NCBI GenBank assembly: GCA_002789815.1
Contig: PFTZ01000039.1
Span: 1 to 13,154, forward strand
Length of the DNA stretch: 13,154 nucleotides
Source: Candidatus Berkelbacteria bacterium CG_4_9_14_3_um_filter_39_23
GTDB lineage: Bacteria > Patescibacteriota > UBA1384 > GWA2-35-9 > CG2-30-39-44
Direction: 5' to 3'
Shown: positions 6,320-13,048 of the stretch, piece by piece
Layout of the letters: every line of letters begins with the position of its first letter
Position numbering within the stretch: position 1 is the first letter of the stretch
Position numbers and translations under genes: made by a program
The notes under the pieces: generated by a model
Told to the model about the DNA's origin: nothing
The model's database searches: none
Seen by the model: only the letters and a program-made list of their open reading frames with translations

Positions 6320-9139
6320 TTACTTTGCGTTAAAATTATAGGTCGCGCTTGAGGTCAAATTTCCTTGGCTGTCGGAAGTAGCAATTTGGAAATAATAAAG
6401 CGCGCCACTTGTTAGTCCGCCCAGCGAAATAATATGCGAAGTAAGCGCGTTTTCTTCGGTTAAACTTTTTGAATTCAAGGCAGTGGTAGTTAAGCCATAC
6501 TTGACATAACTGGTTGCTGGTTCGCTGGTGATAAACGATATAATAGCTGACCCGGCAACGGTCGAGATAGTGATATTAGATAAAGTAGGTCCGGCTGTAT
6601 CAGCTAGCACATTAAATTCAACTTGACTATTGGCGCTTGCCCCATTTGGGTCATTGGCAAACACTGCTAAAGTATGCTTGCCAGCTGATAATTTATTTAC
6701 ATCATAAGTCGCCATATATGGCGTTTCACTATCTTCCGCAACTTGCACATTATCAACCGCAAACATGACTTTGGAAATGCCAAATTTTGCGCTAGCGGTC
6801 GCTTTAAATTCCACACTACCACTTAGTGATTGGTTATTGGTTGGGGTAGTGATAGCTATAGCTGGCATATCACTGAGCGAGCCATACATATCGTCTTTTT
6901 CAGCGGGCGCTTTGTTGATCATATTGTTTTTCTCTGCCCAAGCACGCACCGGTCCTTCCCAACTTGGGTTGTCAGGTCTTTCCGAGTGAATGTCAGTGTA
7001 TAATTTTTCTTCGATTAAATTTTCCGGAGTGTATTCAGTCGCCAGTTTGCCATTGGTTTTATTGATTTTAACTCGCACATGAATGTCATCTTCCTTTTTG
7101 GGGATTTGCCAAGACGCAAAATAGTCGCTGACGGTTTCTGGCGAATCATTGGTTGGTAGTTTGTTTGAGAGCTTGTCAACCGTAATTTTTTGCACTTTGC
7201 CGGGTTGCGCGAATGCGACATTTTCTTTATCCTTTAAATAATTTTTCATAAAATGATTCCAAATTGGCGCTGCCACCACTGATCCATCAGCTCCTTTTTT
7301 CATGGCTTTATTGTCAGTATTTCCTGTCCAAACCGCGACTGAAATTTGTCTGCTATAACCGACTGTCCAAGCATCGTGGAATTCTTGTGTTGTTCCGGTT
7401 TTTGCTCCTACGGTTTTGCCCGGCACCATTAAATTGTTCGCCAAAGCGCCGAAAATCGATCGGCGTGTTTCAGTGTCTGACATAACGCTATTGATCAAAA
7501 ATGCCACTTGCGGATCAAGCACTTCCTTTGAATCGTCTTTGAATTCTTCTAGAACATCGCCTTTGCTATCAGTGACTTTAAGTATGCCAGTAATTGGCGC
7601 GCGCTTGCCTTCGTTGGCGAAAACTCCAAACGCGCCAGCCATCTCCAGCGGTTTGACTTCCCCGCCACCCAGCACCAAGCTGAGTCCGTAGCGATCGGGC
7701 TCTGTCAAAGTAGTGATGCCTAAATTTTCCGCTGTCTGAATACTTTCGGTTATACCCGCCAACGATAGCGCCTTGACTGCTGGAATGTTAAGAGAGTTGG
7801 AAAGCGCAAAGCGCATTGTCACTGGTCCGCGGGAGTTACCGTCGTAGTTATCAGGAGTATAATTGCCAAAATTGGTTTTTAAATCAAATAAAATTGAGGC
7901 AGGATTATATTGACCTTTGAACGCAGTGGCGTAGACAATGGGCTTGAACGAAGAGCCGGGTTGGCGGAGCGAAGTGGCGACATTTACTTGCCCGTCAATA
8001 TTATTGTTAAAATAATTGCGCGAGCCAACCATAGCGATAATTTGTCCGTTTTGCGGATCGATTGCCACCAGCGACGCGTTGTTGGCGCCATTTTGTTCTA
8101 ATTTTTTTTCGCCAGACTTAATTGCGTCCTCAGCCATTTTTTGCGCCTTAGCGTCAACCGTGGTGGTTACTCGCAGACCGCCTTCCTCCACCATTTGTTC
8201 GCCGTATTTTTCGGTCAGGTATTCTTTGATATAAAAAATAAAGTGTGGCGCTTGCAAGCTTTCCTTTAAAGTGGTGAACTGTGGCGATTGTTGTTTAGCG
8301 GCTTTGGCTTCATCTGCGGTAATTTTTCCAGTGTCCAGCATATTACTGACGACATAATCTTTGCGCGCTAGCAGTTTGTCCACATGGTTGCCGTGCGGGG
8401 AATAATAAGTTGGCGCTTGAATCATGGCTGCGAGCGAAGCAGATTCCTCCAGATTTAATTCTTTGGCTGATTTGTCAAAATAGCGCTGGGAAGCTGATTC
8501 AACGCCGTAAGCAGTTGAGCCCAGAGGAATTTCATTGAGATAAAGCTCTAAAATTTTTTCTTTGGGATAAATAGCCTCTATTTCCAGCGATAAAATCAGC
8601 TCTTTTATTTTTCTCGAAAATGTGCGCCTGGAAGTCAAAAGTGCGTTTTTAACATATTGCTGGGTTATGGTGGATCCGCCTTGACTGACTTTTCTTCCTT
8701 GTAAATTGTAGTAGGTGGCGCGCGCTACGCCTCGTGCGTCAAACCCGTGATGCTGGTAAAAATCCCGGTCTTCGGTGGCAACTACCGCATTTATTAAATT
8801 GTCTGGCATATCGCCGAGTGGCATAAAAATCCGTTGCTTTTCACCTGAAATCGCATAGAGCAAATTGCCTTCCCGATCGTAAATTTGGGTTGATTCAGCG
8901 GTTTTGTGGTTTTTTAATTTAGACAAGGTGGGCAAATCTTTTGAATACCAGATAAAGATCAAGACCAAAATAAACAGGAAAATCAGAAAACCGCGCCACA
9001 ATAGCCGTAGCCACTGGCGAAAAGTGAGTTTTTTAATTCTCGTCCAAGTTTTTTGGGGATTTTTAATACGGTTTAAGTTCTTTTGCAAGTTGTGCTTAAT
9101 CCCAATAGGATTGAATATCCGTTTGATTGTTCTTTTCAT
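6320..9139 (-). CDS. Class A penicillin-binding protein (PBP1A-like)
   Basis: This is a bifunctional peptidoglycan synthase (ponA/mrcA type) of 939 residues. A basic N-terminus is followed by one membrane anchor (about 44-65). The GT51 glycosyltransferase has EDRDFYQHHG (123-132) with the catalytic Glu, GGSTITQQ (154-161) and KEKILELYLNEI (193-204). The transpeptidase has the nucleophile motif SSFK (396-399), SLN (449-451) and KTGT (580-583). After the catalytic core a linker leads to two extracellular modules. The first is Ig-like (about 759-845, IAITTPTNNQSLSG onward). The second is fibronectin-III-like (about 850-937, with SEPATSYVKYG), probably for wall or surface binding. The start was chosen at the ATG giving a basic tail before the anchor. 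The next gene, tyrS, is divergent. There is no Shine-Dalgarno site. All catalytic motifs are intact, so it should be active. Confidence 0.94.
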   Translation of the reverse strand: MKRTIKRIFNPIGIKHNLQKNLNRIKNPQKTWTRIKKLTFRQWLRLLWRGFLIFLFILVLIFIWYSKDLPTLSKLKNHKTAESTQIYDREGNLLYAISGEKQRIFMPLGDMPDNLINAVVATEDRDFYQHHGFDARGVARATYYNLQGRKVSQGGSTITQQYVKNALLTSRRTFSRKIKELILSLEIEAIYPKEKILELYLNEIPLGSTAYGVESASQRYFDKSAKELNLEESASLAAMIQAPTYYSPHGNHVDKLLARKDYVVSNMLDTGKITADEAKAAKQQSPQFTTLKESLQAPHFIFYIKEYLTEKYGEQMVEEGGLRVTTTVDAKAQKMAEDAIKSGEKKLEQNGANNASLVAIDPQNGQIIAMVGSRNYFNNNIDGQVNVATSLRQPGSSFKPIVYATAFKGQYNPASILFDLKTNFGNYTPDNYDGNSRGPVTMRFALSNSLNIPAVKALSLAGITESIQTAENLGITTLTEPDRYGLSLVLGGGEVKPLEMAGAFGVFANEGKRAPITGILKVTDSKGDVLEEFKDDSKEVLDPQVAFLINSVMSDTETRRSIFGALANNLMVPGKTVGAKTGTTQEFHDAWTVGYSRQISVAVWTGNTDNKAMKKGADGSVVAAPIWNHFMKNYLKDKENVAFAQPGKVQKITVDKLSNKLPTNDSPETVSDYFASWQIPKKEDDIHVRVKINKTNGKLATEYTPENLIEEKLYTDIHSERPDNPSWEGPVRAWAEKNNMINKAPAEKDDMYGSLSDMPAIAITTPTNNQSLSGSVEFKATASAKFGISKVMFAVDNVQVAEDSETPYMATYDVNKLSAGKHTLAVFANDPNGASANSQVEFNVLADTAGPTLSNITISTVAGSAIISFITSEPATSYVKYGLTTTALNSKSLTEENALTSHIISLGGLTSGALYYFQIATSDSQGNLTSSATYNFNAK

Positions 9140-9148
9140 TTGGTGGAT

Positions 9149-9185
9149 TTTATTCTAACATCTAGAATCTAGATGTTAGAATAAA
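9149..9185. repeat. Perfect 37-bp palindrome between PBP and tyrS
   Basis: Two 18-bp arms (9149-9166 and 9168-9185) are exact inverted copies around a single central A at 9167. The outermost parts read TTTATTCTAACA on one side and TGTTAGAATAAA on the other. The extended -10 sequence TGTTAGAAT is therefore present facing outward on both strands. It could be an operator for a dimeric regulator, a shared divergent promoter, or a small inserted hairpin. As a terminator it would serve neither gene, because both point away from it. Confidence 0.85.
9152..9160 (-). promoter_or_regulatory. Candidate extended -10 of the PBP gene
   Basis: On the minus strand TGTTAGAAT (9160-9152) has the TGN-TAGAAT form also seen upstream of ddl (TGCTAGAAT). 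Predicted initiation near 9145 would leave only about 6 nt before the ATG at 9139. No good -35 is visible. The -35 region is the other arm of the palindrome. Confidence 0.45.
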
Positions 9186-9214
9186 TTGCATTATAGCACA
9201 TAATCAACTACAAT
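9186..9214 (+). promoter_or_regulatory. Promoter of tyrS, predicted near-leaderless
   Basis: TTGCAT (9186-9191), abutting the palindrome, is spaced 17 bp from TACAAT (9209-9214). Initiation near 9221 would place the ATG of tyrS (9224) about 3 nt from the 5' end, consistent with the lack of a Shine-Dalgarno site. An alternative is the plus-strand TGTTAGAAT (9174-9182) in the palindrome, which would give a 30-35 nt leader. Confidence 0.5.
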
Positions 9215-9223
9215 TAAAATAAT

Positions 9224-10402
9224 ATGACAAATACAAACGATTTACTCACCCGCGGAGTAAAAGAGATTGTGGTAAAAAAGAATTTGGAAAAAGCATTGGT
9301 TTCTAGAAAGCGTTTGAGGGTAAAACTGGGGCTTGATCCAAATATCCCCGATCTTCATTTGGGACATGCTTTTAATTTGCGAAAATTGCGCGCTTTTCAA
9401 GATTTGGGACACACAGCGGTTTTGATTATTGGCGACTACACTGCGACAATCGGCGATCCGTCAGGCAAAGACAAATCGCGCGAAGCGCTAGACGCAACCA
9501 TAACCCGCGCCAATGGAAAATTATTTCTCGAGCAAATTTTTAAAATTTTAGACCAAAGTAAAACCGAAGTCCGTTCCAATTCCGAGTGGTTTTCCAAAAT
9601 GAATTTTTTAGAGATTTTGGATTTAGCTTCCAAGATTTCAATGGAGCATATTTTGAGCCACGAAACTTTTCGTCAACGGATTTCAAGGCATCAGCCATTT
9701 TTCTTGCATGAAACATTTTATCCTTTGATGCAAGGTTATGACAGCGTAATGGTGCGTGCGGATATTGAGCTGGGAGCGCTGGAGCAAAAGTTTAATTTGC
9801 TAACTGGACGGCGGCTTCAACGCGCGTTCGGGCAAAAAGAGCAAGATGTTATAATGACAGATTATCTACTGGGACTTGACGGCAAGGAGAAAATGAGCAA
9901 GTCGCTGGGCAATTTTATTTCTTTGCGCGATAGCGCCACTGAAATGTTTGGTAAAATTATGTCAATTCCCGACTCAGCAATTTGCCATTATTTTGAAATG
10001 TGCACTGATATGAGCGAAAGCGAAATCAAAGAATTTAGCAAGCAAATCAAGGCAGGCGAGGGTAAGGCGGTTAAAATCAAACTAGCTCATCAGATTATAA
10101 AAATTTATCATAGCGCAGGCAAAGCGAGTCAAGCCGAGCAGGAATTTGAAGCAGTATTTAGTCAAAATCAAATACCAGATAAAATCTACGAGCATTCATT
10201 CGGCGCAAAAAAAATCAGCATTATTGGAGCGCTGATTGAGTCTGGTATGATAAAATCTCGTTCAGAAGCTAGGCGCTTGATTGAGCAAGGTGGAGTAAAA
10301 ATTGATGGCGAAAAAGTTAGTGATGAAAATACAGTGGTGAATTTATCTAGGTCAAAAGTTTTACAAGTAGGTAAAAGAAGATTTTTGAGAATAACAAAAT
10401 AA
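9224..10402 (+). CDS. tyrS: Tyrosyl-tRNA synthetase
   Basis: This class I enzyme attaches tyrosine to tRNA-Tyr. The 392-residue protein has the Rossmann catalytic fold with KLGLDPNIPDLHLGH (34-48; HIGH signature HLGH) and GDYTATIGDPSGKD (70-83). The tyrosine-pocket block is FYPLMQGYDS (165-174). The second signature is EKMSKSLGN (222-230). The C-terminal S4 RNA-binding domain (about 332-390) includes SRSEARRLIEQGGVKIDG. The GDPSGKD form and length fit the TyrRS type common in Thermus and many bacteria (TyrZ-like) rather than the E. coli form. No T-box or other leader is present. The predicted leader is almost absent. A hairpin terminator begins at the stop codon. Confidence 0.95.
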   Translation: MTNTNDLLTRGVKEIVVKKNLEKALVSRKRLRVKLGLDPNIPDLHLGHAFNLRKLRAFQDLGHTAVLIIGDYTATIGDPSGKDKSREALDATITRANGKLFLEQIFKILDQSKTEVRSNSEWFSKMNFLEILDLASKISMEHILSHETFRQRISRHQPFFLHETFYPLMQGYDSVMVRADIELGALEQKFNLLTGRRLQRAFGQKEQDVIMTDYLLGLDGKEKMSKSLGNFISLRDSATEMFGKIMSIPDSAICHYFEMCTDMSESEIKEFSKQIKAGEGKAVKIKLAHQIIKIYHSAGKASQAEQEFEAVFSQNQIPDKIYEHSFGAKKISIIGALIESGMIKSRSEARRLIEQGGVKIDGEKVSDENTVVNLSRSKVLQVGKRRFLRITK

Positions 10403-10468
10403 AGAATCCTACGGAGCGCCCATCTGATGCCTGTCTGCCGGCAGACAGGCTCCTAGGTATTCTTTTTT
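10401..10468 (+). terminator. Terminator after tyrS, built from a dispersed repeat
   Basis: Outer arms AAAGAAT/ATTCTTT, CCTA/TAGG and GGAG/CTCC (each with small bulges) enclose a perfect 22-bp palindrome at 10429-10450 (two 11-bp arms, GCCTGTCTGCC and its complement). A run of six U ends the structure. The outer part and right flank are homologous to the inverted copy near 12978-13052. The inner palindrome looks like a second element placed in the loop. Confidence 0.75.
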
Positions 10469-10525
10469 CGCTATATAAGATCGGGTATTCACCCTGTCTT
10501 GTAATAAGCTAGCGAAAGGGTGGAG
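10466..10525 (+). promoter_or_regulatory. Possible pseudoknot or switch over the ribosome site of the small ORF
   Basis: TTTCGCTA (10466-10473) pairs with TAGCGAAA (10510-10517). CACCCT (10490-10495) in the enclosed loop can pair with AGGGTG (10517-10522), which is part of the ribosome-binding sequence GGGTGGAG before the ATG at 10528, giving an H-type pseudoknot. The same ACCC can instead pair with GGGT (10483-10486) in a local hairpin extended by AAGA/TCTT, which would free the ribosome site. Two exclusive folds are therefore possible. The left part also belongs to the dispersed repeat, so the structure may be repeat-derived rather than a dedicated riboswitch. Confidence 0.4.
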
Positions 10526-10527
10526 TA

Positions 10528-10638
10528 ATGGATAGTAAAGGAAATGTAATAGATTTGAACCCTTGCTCAAGCGGGTGCTTGCCGATTATCATTATTATCG
10601 CAGTTTTTGGTTGGCTAATTTCAAAGTTATTTATTTAA
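10528..10638 (+). CDS. Small membrane protein, 36 residues
   Basis: This short gene encodes a single-pass membrane microprotein of unknown function. The N-terminal part (1-18) is polar with a CSSGC cysteine pair (Cys13 and Cys17). It is followed by a very hydrophobic helix (about 19-36) starting PIIIIIAVFGW. The ATG is preceded by GGGTGGAG at 2 nt from its last base, a usable though close ribosome site. The stop codon at 10636 lies 5 nt before argS, so the two are probably co-translated. The Cys-x3-Cys followed by a transmembrane helix could bind a metal or anchor a partner, but that is speculation. It could be dismissed as chance, but the ribosome site, the coherent hydrophobic segment and the tight spacing favour a real gene. 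Confidence 0.6.
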   Translation: MDSKGNVIDLNPCSSGCLPIIIIIAVFGWLISKLFI

Positions 10639-10643
10639 ACTCA

Positions 10644-12152
10644 ATGCAAAAAAAATTACAAAATTTAATTGAAAAAATTTTTGGTCAAGAAGTTGAAGTT
10701 TCGTTAATTCATAAAAAGGGTTTTGGCGATCTTTCAACCAATGTAGTTTTTTCAATTGCGCCACTTATAAAAAAAGATCCGCAATCGGTTGCGATCGCAA
10801 TAAAAAATCAGCTTGCTGATTTTGGCGAAATAGATAAAGTCGAAGTAGCAGGCGGTTTTATAAATTTATGGCTGAACGGAAAATATATTGTTAGTCAATT
10901 GAAAAGCGGTGAAGGAAAACCTAAAATAAAAAGCGAGAAAATACAAGTTGAATTTGTGAGCGCCAATCCAACTGGTCCGCTTACTCTTGGCAACGCGCGA
11001 GGCGCGTTTTATGGCGATGCGATCGCAAAAATACTCGCTTGGGCAGGGCATAATGTTCAGAGAGAATATCTGGTTAATGATACTGGCGGGCAAGTTGAAA
11101 AATTAGGACAGACAGTGCTTGATCCTAGCAAAACGTTTTATAGCGGAGATTATATCAGAAAATATCAAGAACAATTTAAAGGACAAAAAAAATCAGCGCA
11201 AAAAATTGGAAGGATTACAGCTGGCGCGATTATGGACGATTTTATCAAACCAGCGCTTTGCAACGCGCAAGTTAAATTTGATAATTTTAAGTCGCAGTTT
11301 GAGTTGGACAAAAAATATAGCCCAGACGATTTAATAAAAAAATTGCGATCGCAAAATTATATTCAAGAAAAAGATGGAGCGATTTGGTTTTTATCCACCA
11401 AGCTTGGCGACGACAAAGACCGAGTGCTGAAAAAGAAAACAGGCGAGTGGACATATTTCAGCGGAGATGGTTTGTATTTACTCGATCGAGAAAAACGGGG
11501 ATTTGAGAAAATTATTATGATTTGGGGACCAGACCATCATGGCTATGTTAATCGCGTTAAAGCGCTCGCAGTGGCACTCGGCTGGAAAAAAGAAAATGTA
11601 AGCATATTGATTTATCAGTTAGTTAATTTAAAAAAAGGCGACAAAGTTTTCCGTATGAGCAAGCGTGCGGGAAATGCGATTTATTTTGACGAGTTTATTA
11701 AAAAAGTTGGGCTGGACGCTAGCCGATATTTCTTTTTGGAGAAAAATCCTGGCACGCATTTAGAATTTGATACCAGTGTGGCGATGAAAAAAGATCTAAC
11801 CAATCCAGTTTATTATTTGCAATATGCGTTGGTCAGGGCTAAAAAAATAATTGTCAATTGCGCTTCAAAAAAAGCGCAAAAAAGCGAACTAACAGATTCA
11901 GGACGAGAATTGGCGATAAAAATCTGGCAAATTGACGACGAGCTTTTACGCATTGCTAAAACACTTGAGGTGAGTAAAATTCCGCACCTCACTCTTGACA
12001 TTTGTCGCGCTTTCCATAATTTTTATGAAAAGGACAAAGTGATAGAAAGTGGCATAGTCAACGAAACGAATTTGCTGGTAATTAGAAAGTTTATTGAAAA
12101 ATTGGAGTTGCTGTTTGATCTGATGGGTATATCAAAGCCAGAGAAGATGTGA
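10644..12152 (+). CDS. argS: Arginyl-tRNA synthetase
   Basis: This class I synthetase charges tRNA-Arg and is 502 residues long. The N-terminal tRNA-binding domain (about 1-75) is followed by the catalytic core with VEFVSANPTGPLTLGNARGAF (102-122), where the HIGH signature reads TLGN. NDTGGQ is at 145-150, WGPDHHGYVNR at 294-304 and the KMSKS-equivalent RMSKRAGN at 337-344. The C-terminal DALR anticodon-binding domain (about 388-502) starts NPVYYLQYALVRAKK. The start is the ATG at 10644. A longer frame from TTG at 10563 would overlap the small membrane gene and adds a non-family N-terminus, so it was rejected. There is no Shine-Dalgarno site of its own. Coupling to the gene 5 nt upstream is likely. 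It ends in TGA, which argues against a recoded UGA. It is shorter than E. coli ArgS (577). Confidence 0.94.
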   Translation: MQKKLQNLIEKIFGQEVEVSLIHKKGFGDLSTNVVFSIAPLIKKDPQSVAIAIKNQLADFGEIDKVEVAGGFINLWLNGKYIVSQLKSGEGKPKIKSEKIQVEFVSANPTGPLTLGNARGAFYGDAIAKILAWAGHNVQREYLVNDTGGQVEKLGQTVLDPSKTFYSGDYIRKYQEQFKGQKKSAQKIGRITAGAIMDDFIKPALCNAQVKFDNFKSQFELDKKYSPDDLIKKLRSQNYIQEKDGAIWFLSTKLGDDKDRVLKKKTGEWTYFSGDGLYLLDREKRGFEKIIMIWGPDHHGYVNRVKALAVALGWKKENVSILIYQLVNLKKGDKVFRMSKRAGNAIYFDEFIKKVGLDASRYFFLEKNPGTHLEFDTSVAMKKDLTNPVYYLQYALVRAKKIIVNCASKKAQKSELTDSGRELAIKIWQIDDELLRIAKTLEVSKIPHLTLDICRAFHNFYEKDKVIESGIVNETNLLVIRKFIEKLELLFDLMGISKPEKM

Positions 12153-12157
12153 AAAAT

Positions 12158-12187
12158 ATAAAATTGTTAATTACCAATTTTATTTTT
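12158..12187 (+). terminator. AT-rich hairpin terminator of argS
   Basis: ATAAAATTG (12158-12166) and CAATTTTAT (12175-12183) form a perfect 9-bp stem with an 8-nt loop, starting 6 bp after the argS stop. Uridines continue to 12187. The stem is weak because it is AT-rich, so termination may be partial. Confidence 0.55.
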
Positions 12188-12224
12188 AAGCAAACACCAA
12201 CTATCCTAGCGACTAATTATTCAG

Positions 12225-12244
12225 TAAAATAAATAAATAGGAGG
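12225..12244 (+). promoter_or_regulatory. -10 box and Shine-Dalgarno site of the LOG-family gene
   Basis: A -10-like TAAAAT (12225-12230) without a clear -35 is followed by a perfect AGGAGG (12239-12244), one of the few strong ribosome sites in the window. The GTG start at 12248 is only 3 nt beyond it, shorter than the usual 5-9. No better in-frame start exists, since an in-frame TAA lies at 12230. Confidence 0.5.
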
Positions 12245-12247
12245 CGA

Positions 12248-12814
12248 GTGGTACCAAAAAAAGACTATTTGAAATTTAAGATCGGAGTGTCTGGGTCAGC
12301 GGTGATCAATAATTGTTCGCCAGACGCTGTCAATCGAGCTTTTGAAGTGGGCAAGGAAGTGATAAAGCAGGGCGGGATTTTAGTCAACGGCGCGACCTGT
12401 GGAATTCCGCAAGAAGCAGCGCGTGGCGCAAAATCCGCTGGCGGTCTAGTGATCGGTATTTCTCCGGCTGTGTCAAAAAAAGAGCATATCAATAAATACC
12501 ATCTCCCGCTTGATCATTGCGATTTAATTATGTATACCGGTATGGATTATGCAGGACGAAATTTTTTGTTTATCCGCTCAACTGACGCCACTATTTATCT
12601 GTGCGGCAGAATTGGCACTTTGAATGAATTTACCATTGCGTTTGAAGACAATAAGCCGATTGGGATTTTGTCTGATTCGGGCGGGACGACCGAGGAAATA
12701 GAAGACATTTTACGAGTTGCCAAACGCGGGCACGGGAAAATTGTAACAGATCATGATCCAAAAAGATTGGTTGAGAAAGTGATAAAAATGATTAAGGAGA
12801 ATGAGAAGGGTTAA
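12248..12814 (+). CDS. LOG/SLOG-family nucleotide-binding protein
   Basis: This 188-residue cytoplasmic protein has a single Rossmann-like SLOG domain. The N-terminal strand KIGVSGSAV (10-18) is followed by EVIKQGGILVNGATCGIPQEAARGAKSAGG (37-66), then DLIMYTGMDYAGRN (92-105). The phosphate-binding signature region is ATIYLCGRIGTLNEF (114-128), where LOG enzymes have PGGxGTxxE. The C-terminal helix has repeated Lys/Glu. True LOG proteins release cytokinin bases from nucleotides, and other SLOG proteins bind NAD- or nucleotide-derived signals or DNA. The first glycines of the signature are replaced (CGRIGT), so lysine-decarboxylase-like LOG activity should not be assumed. It resembles the TIGR00725-like conserved group. 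GTG start. Separated from argS by a terminator, it is probably its own unit. Confidence 0.8.
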   Translation: MVPKKDYLKFKIGVSGSAVINNCSPDAVNRAFEVGKEVIKQGGILVNGATCGIPQEAARGAKSAGGLVIGISPAVSKKEHINKYHLPLDHCDLIMYTGMDYAGRNFLFIRSTDATIYLCGRIGTLNEFTIAFEDNKPIGILSDSGGTTEEIEDILRVAKRGHGKIVTDHDPKRLVEKVIKMIKENEKG

Positions 12815-12904
12815 GTTAAAATTAATAATGTATAATAGACTCATTACGAAATAATTTTTCTACTATAATTAAATAATTTTGGCTAAAAATAATTCATCAC
12901 TCGT

Positions 12905-12923
12905 AGCGTAACCCCGTTACGCT
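12905..12923. repeat. Hairpin 1 of the 260-bp element
   Basis: AGCGTAAC (12905-12912), loop CCC, GTTACGCT (12916-12923): a perfect 8-bp stem. It has no U-run and belongs to the surrounding element. Confidence 0.6.
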
Positions 12924-12941
12924 TTCCTCGCTCTTTATTTC

Positions 12942-12987
12942 AAGATGGCGAATACCTCGGAGCTTGCTCCGAGGATGAAGCCATCTT
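12942..12987. repeat. Hairpin 2 of the 260-bp element
   Basis: An outer stem AAGATGGC/GCCATCTT (12942-12949 and 12980-12987) encloses, across 5-nt internal loops on each side, a 9-bp stem CCTCGGAGC/GCTCCGAGG with a TT loop (12955-12974). The core GAATACC...GGAG..CTCC is shared with hairpin 3 and, inverted, with the tyrS terminator. Confidence 0.7.
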
Positions 12988-12992
12988 CAGAT

Positions 12993-13048
12993 AGCGAAAC
13001 AAAGAATACCAAGGAACTTGCTCCGTCGGATTCTTTATTGTTTTCGCT
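12993..13048. repeat. Hairpin 3 of the 260-bp element, homologous to the tyrS terminator
   Basis: AGCGAAA (12993-12999) pairs with TTTCGCT (13042-13048), and inside it AAAGAAT (13001-13007) pairs with ATTCTTT (13030-13036). The central GGA/TCC stem contains mismatches. On the complementary strand it reads AAAGAATCCGACGGAGC, nearly the same as AAAGAATCCTACGGAGC at 10401-10417. The right halves (TGGTATTC versus TAGGTATTC, then TTTCGCTAT) match as well. Confidence 0.65.

Larger units (their letters stand above)
1627..11352. repeat. Six dispersed HIP1-like octamers (GCGATCGC)
   Basis: GCGATCGC occurs at 1627-1634 (ddl), 3909-3916 (recJ), 5900-5907 (radA) and 10791-10798, 11019-11026 and 11345-11352 (argS). 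All six sit in the 10-mer TGCGATCGCA and five in the 12-mer TTGCGATCGCAA. By base composition well under one copy would be expected in the whole window. All lie inside plus-strand coding sequence, mostly encoding Ala-Ile-Ala, and none is in the GC-rich kinase or the PBP gene. Confidence 0.8.

Noticed and set aside
9149..9185. Palindrome as a bidirectional transcription terminator
   Set aside because: It lies between divergent 5' ends, so no gene in the window is transcribed into it as a 3' end.
10401..10468. T-box or other aminoacyl-tRNA-sensing leader for argS
   Set aside because: No T-box sequence or specifier arrangement is visible, and the structure starts at the tyrS stop and ends in a U-run like a simple terminator.
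10563..10643. Upstream extension of argS from a TTG codon
   Set aside because: The added 27 residues do not resemble ArgS and overlap the small membrane gene. The ATG at 10644 gives the family N-terminus.
12150..12152. UGA recoded as glycine, as in some candidate phyla
   Set aside because: argS ends at TGA at the expected end of the DALR domain, and no recognised protein contains an internal TGA.
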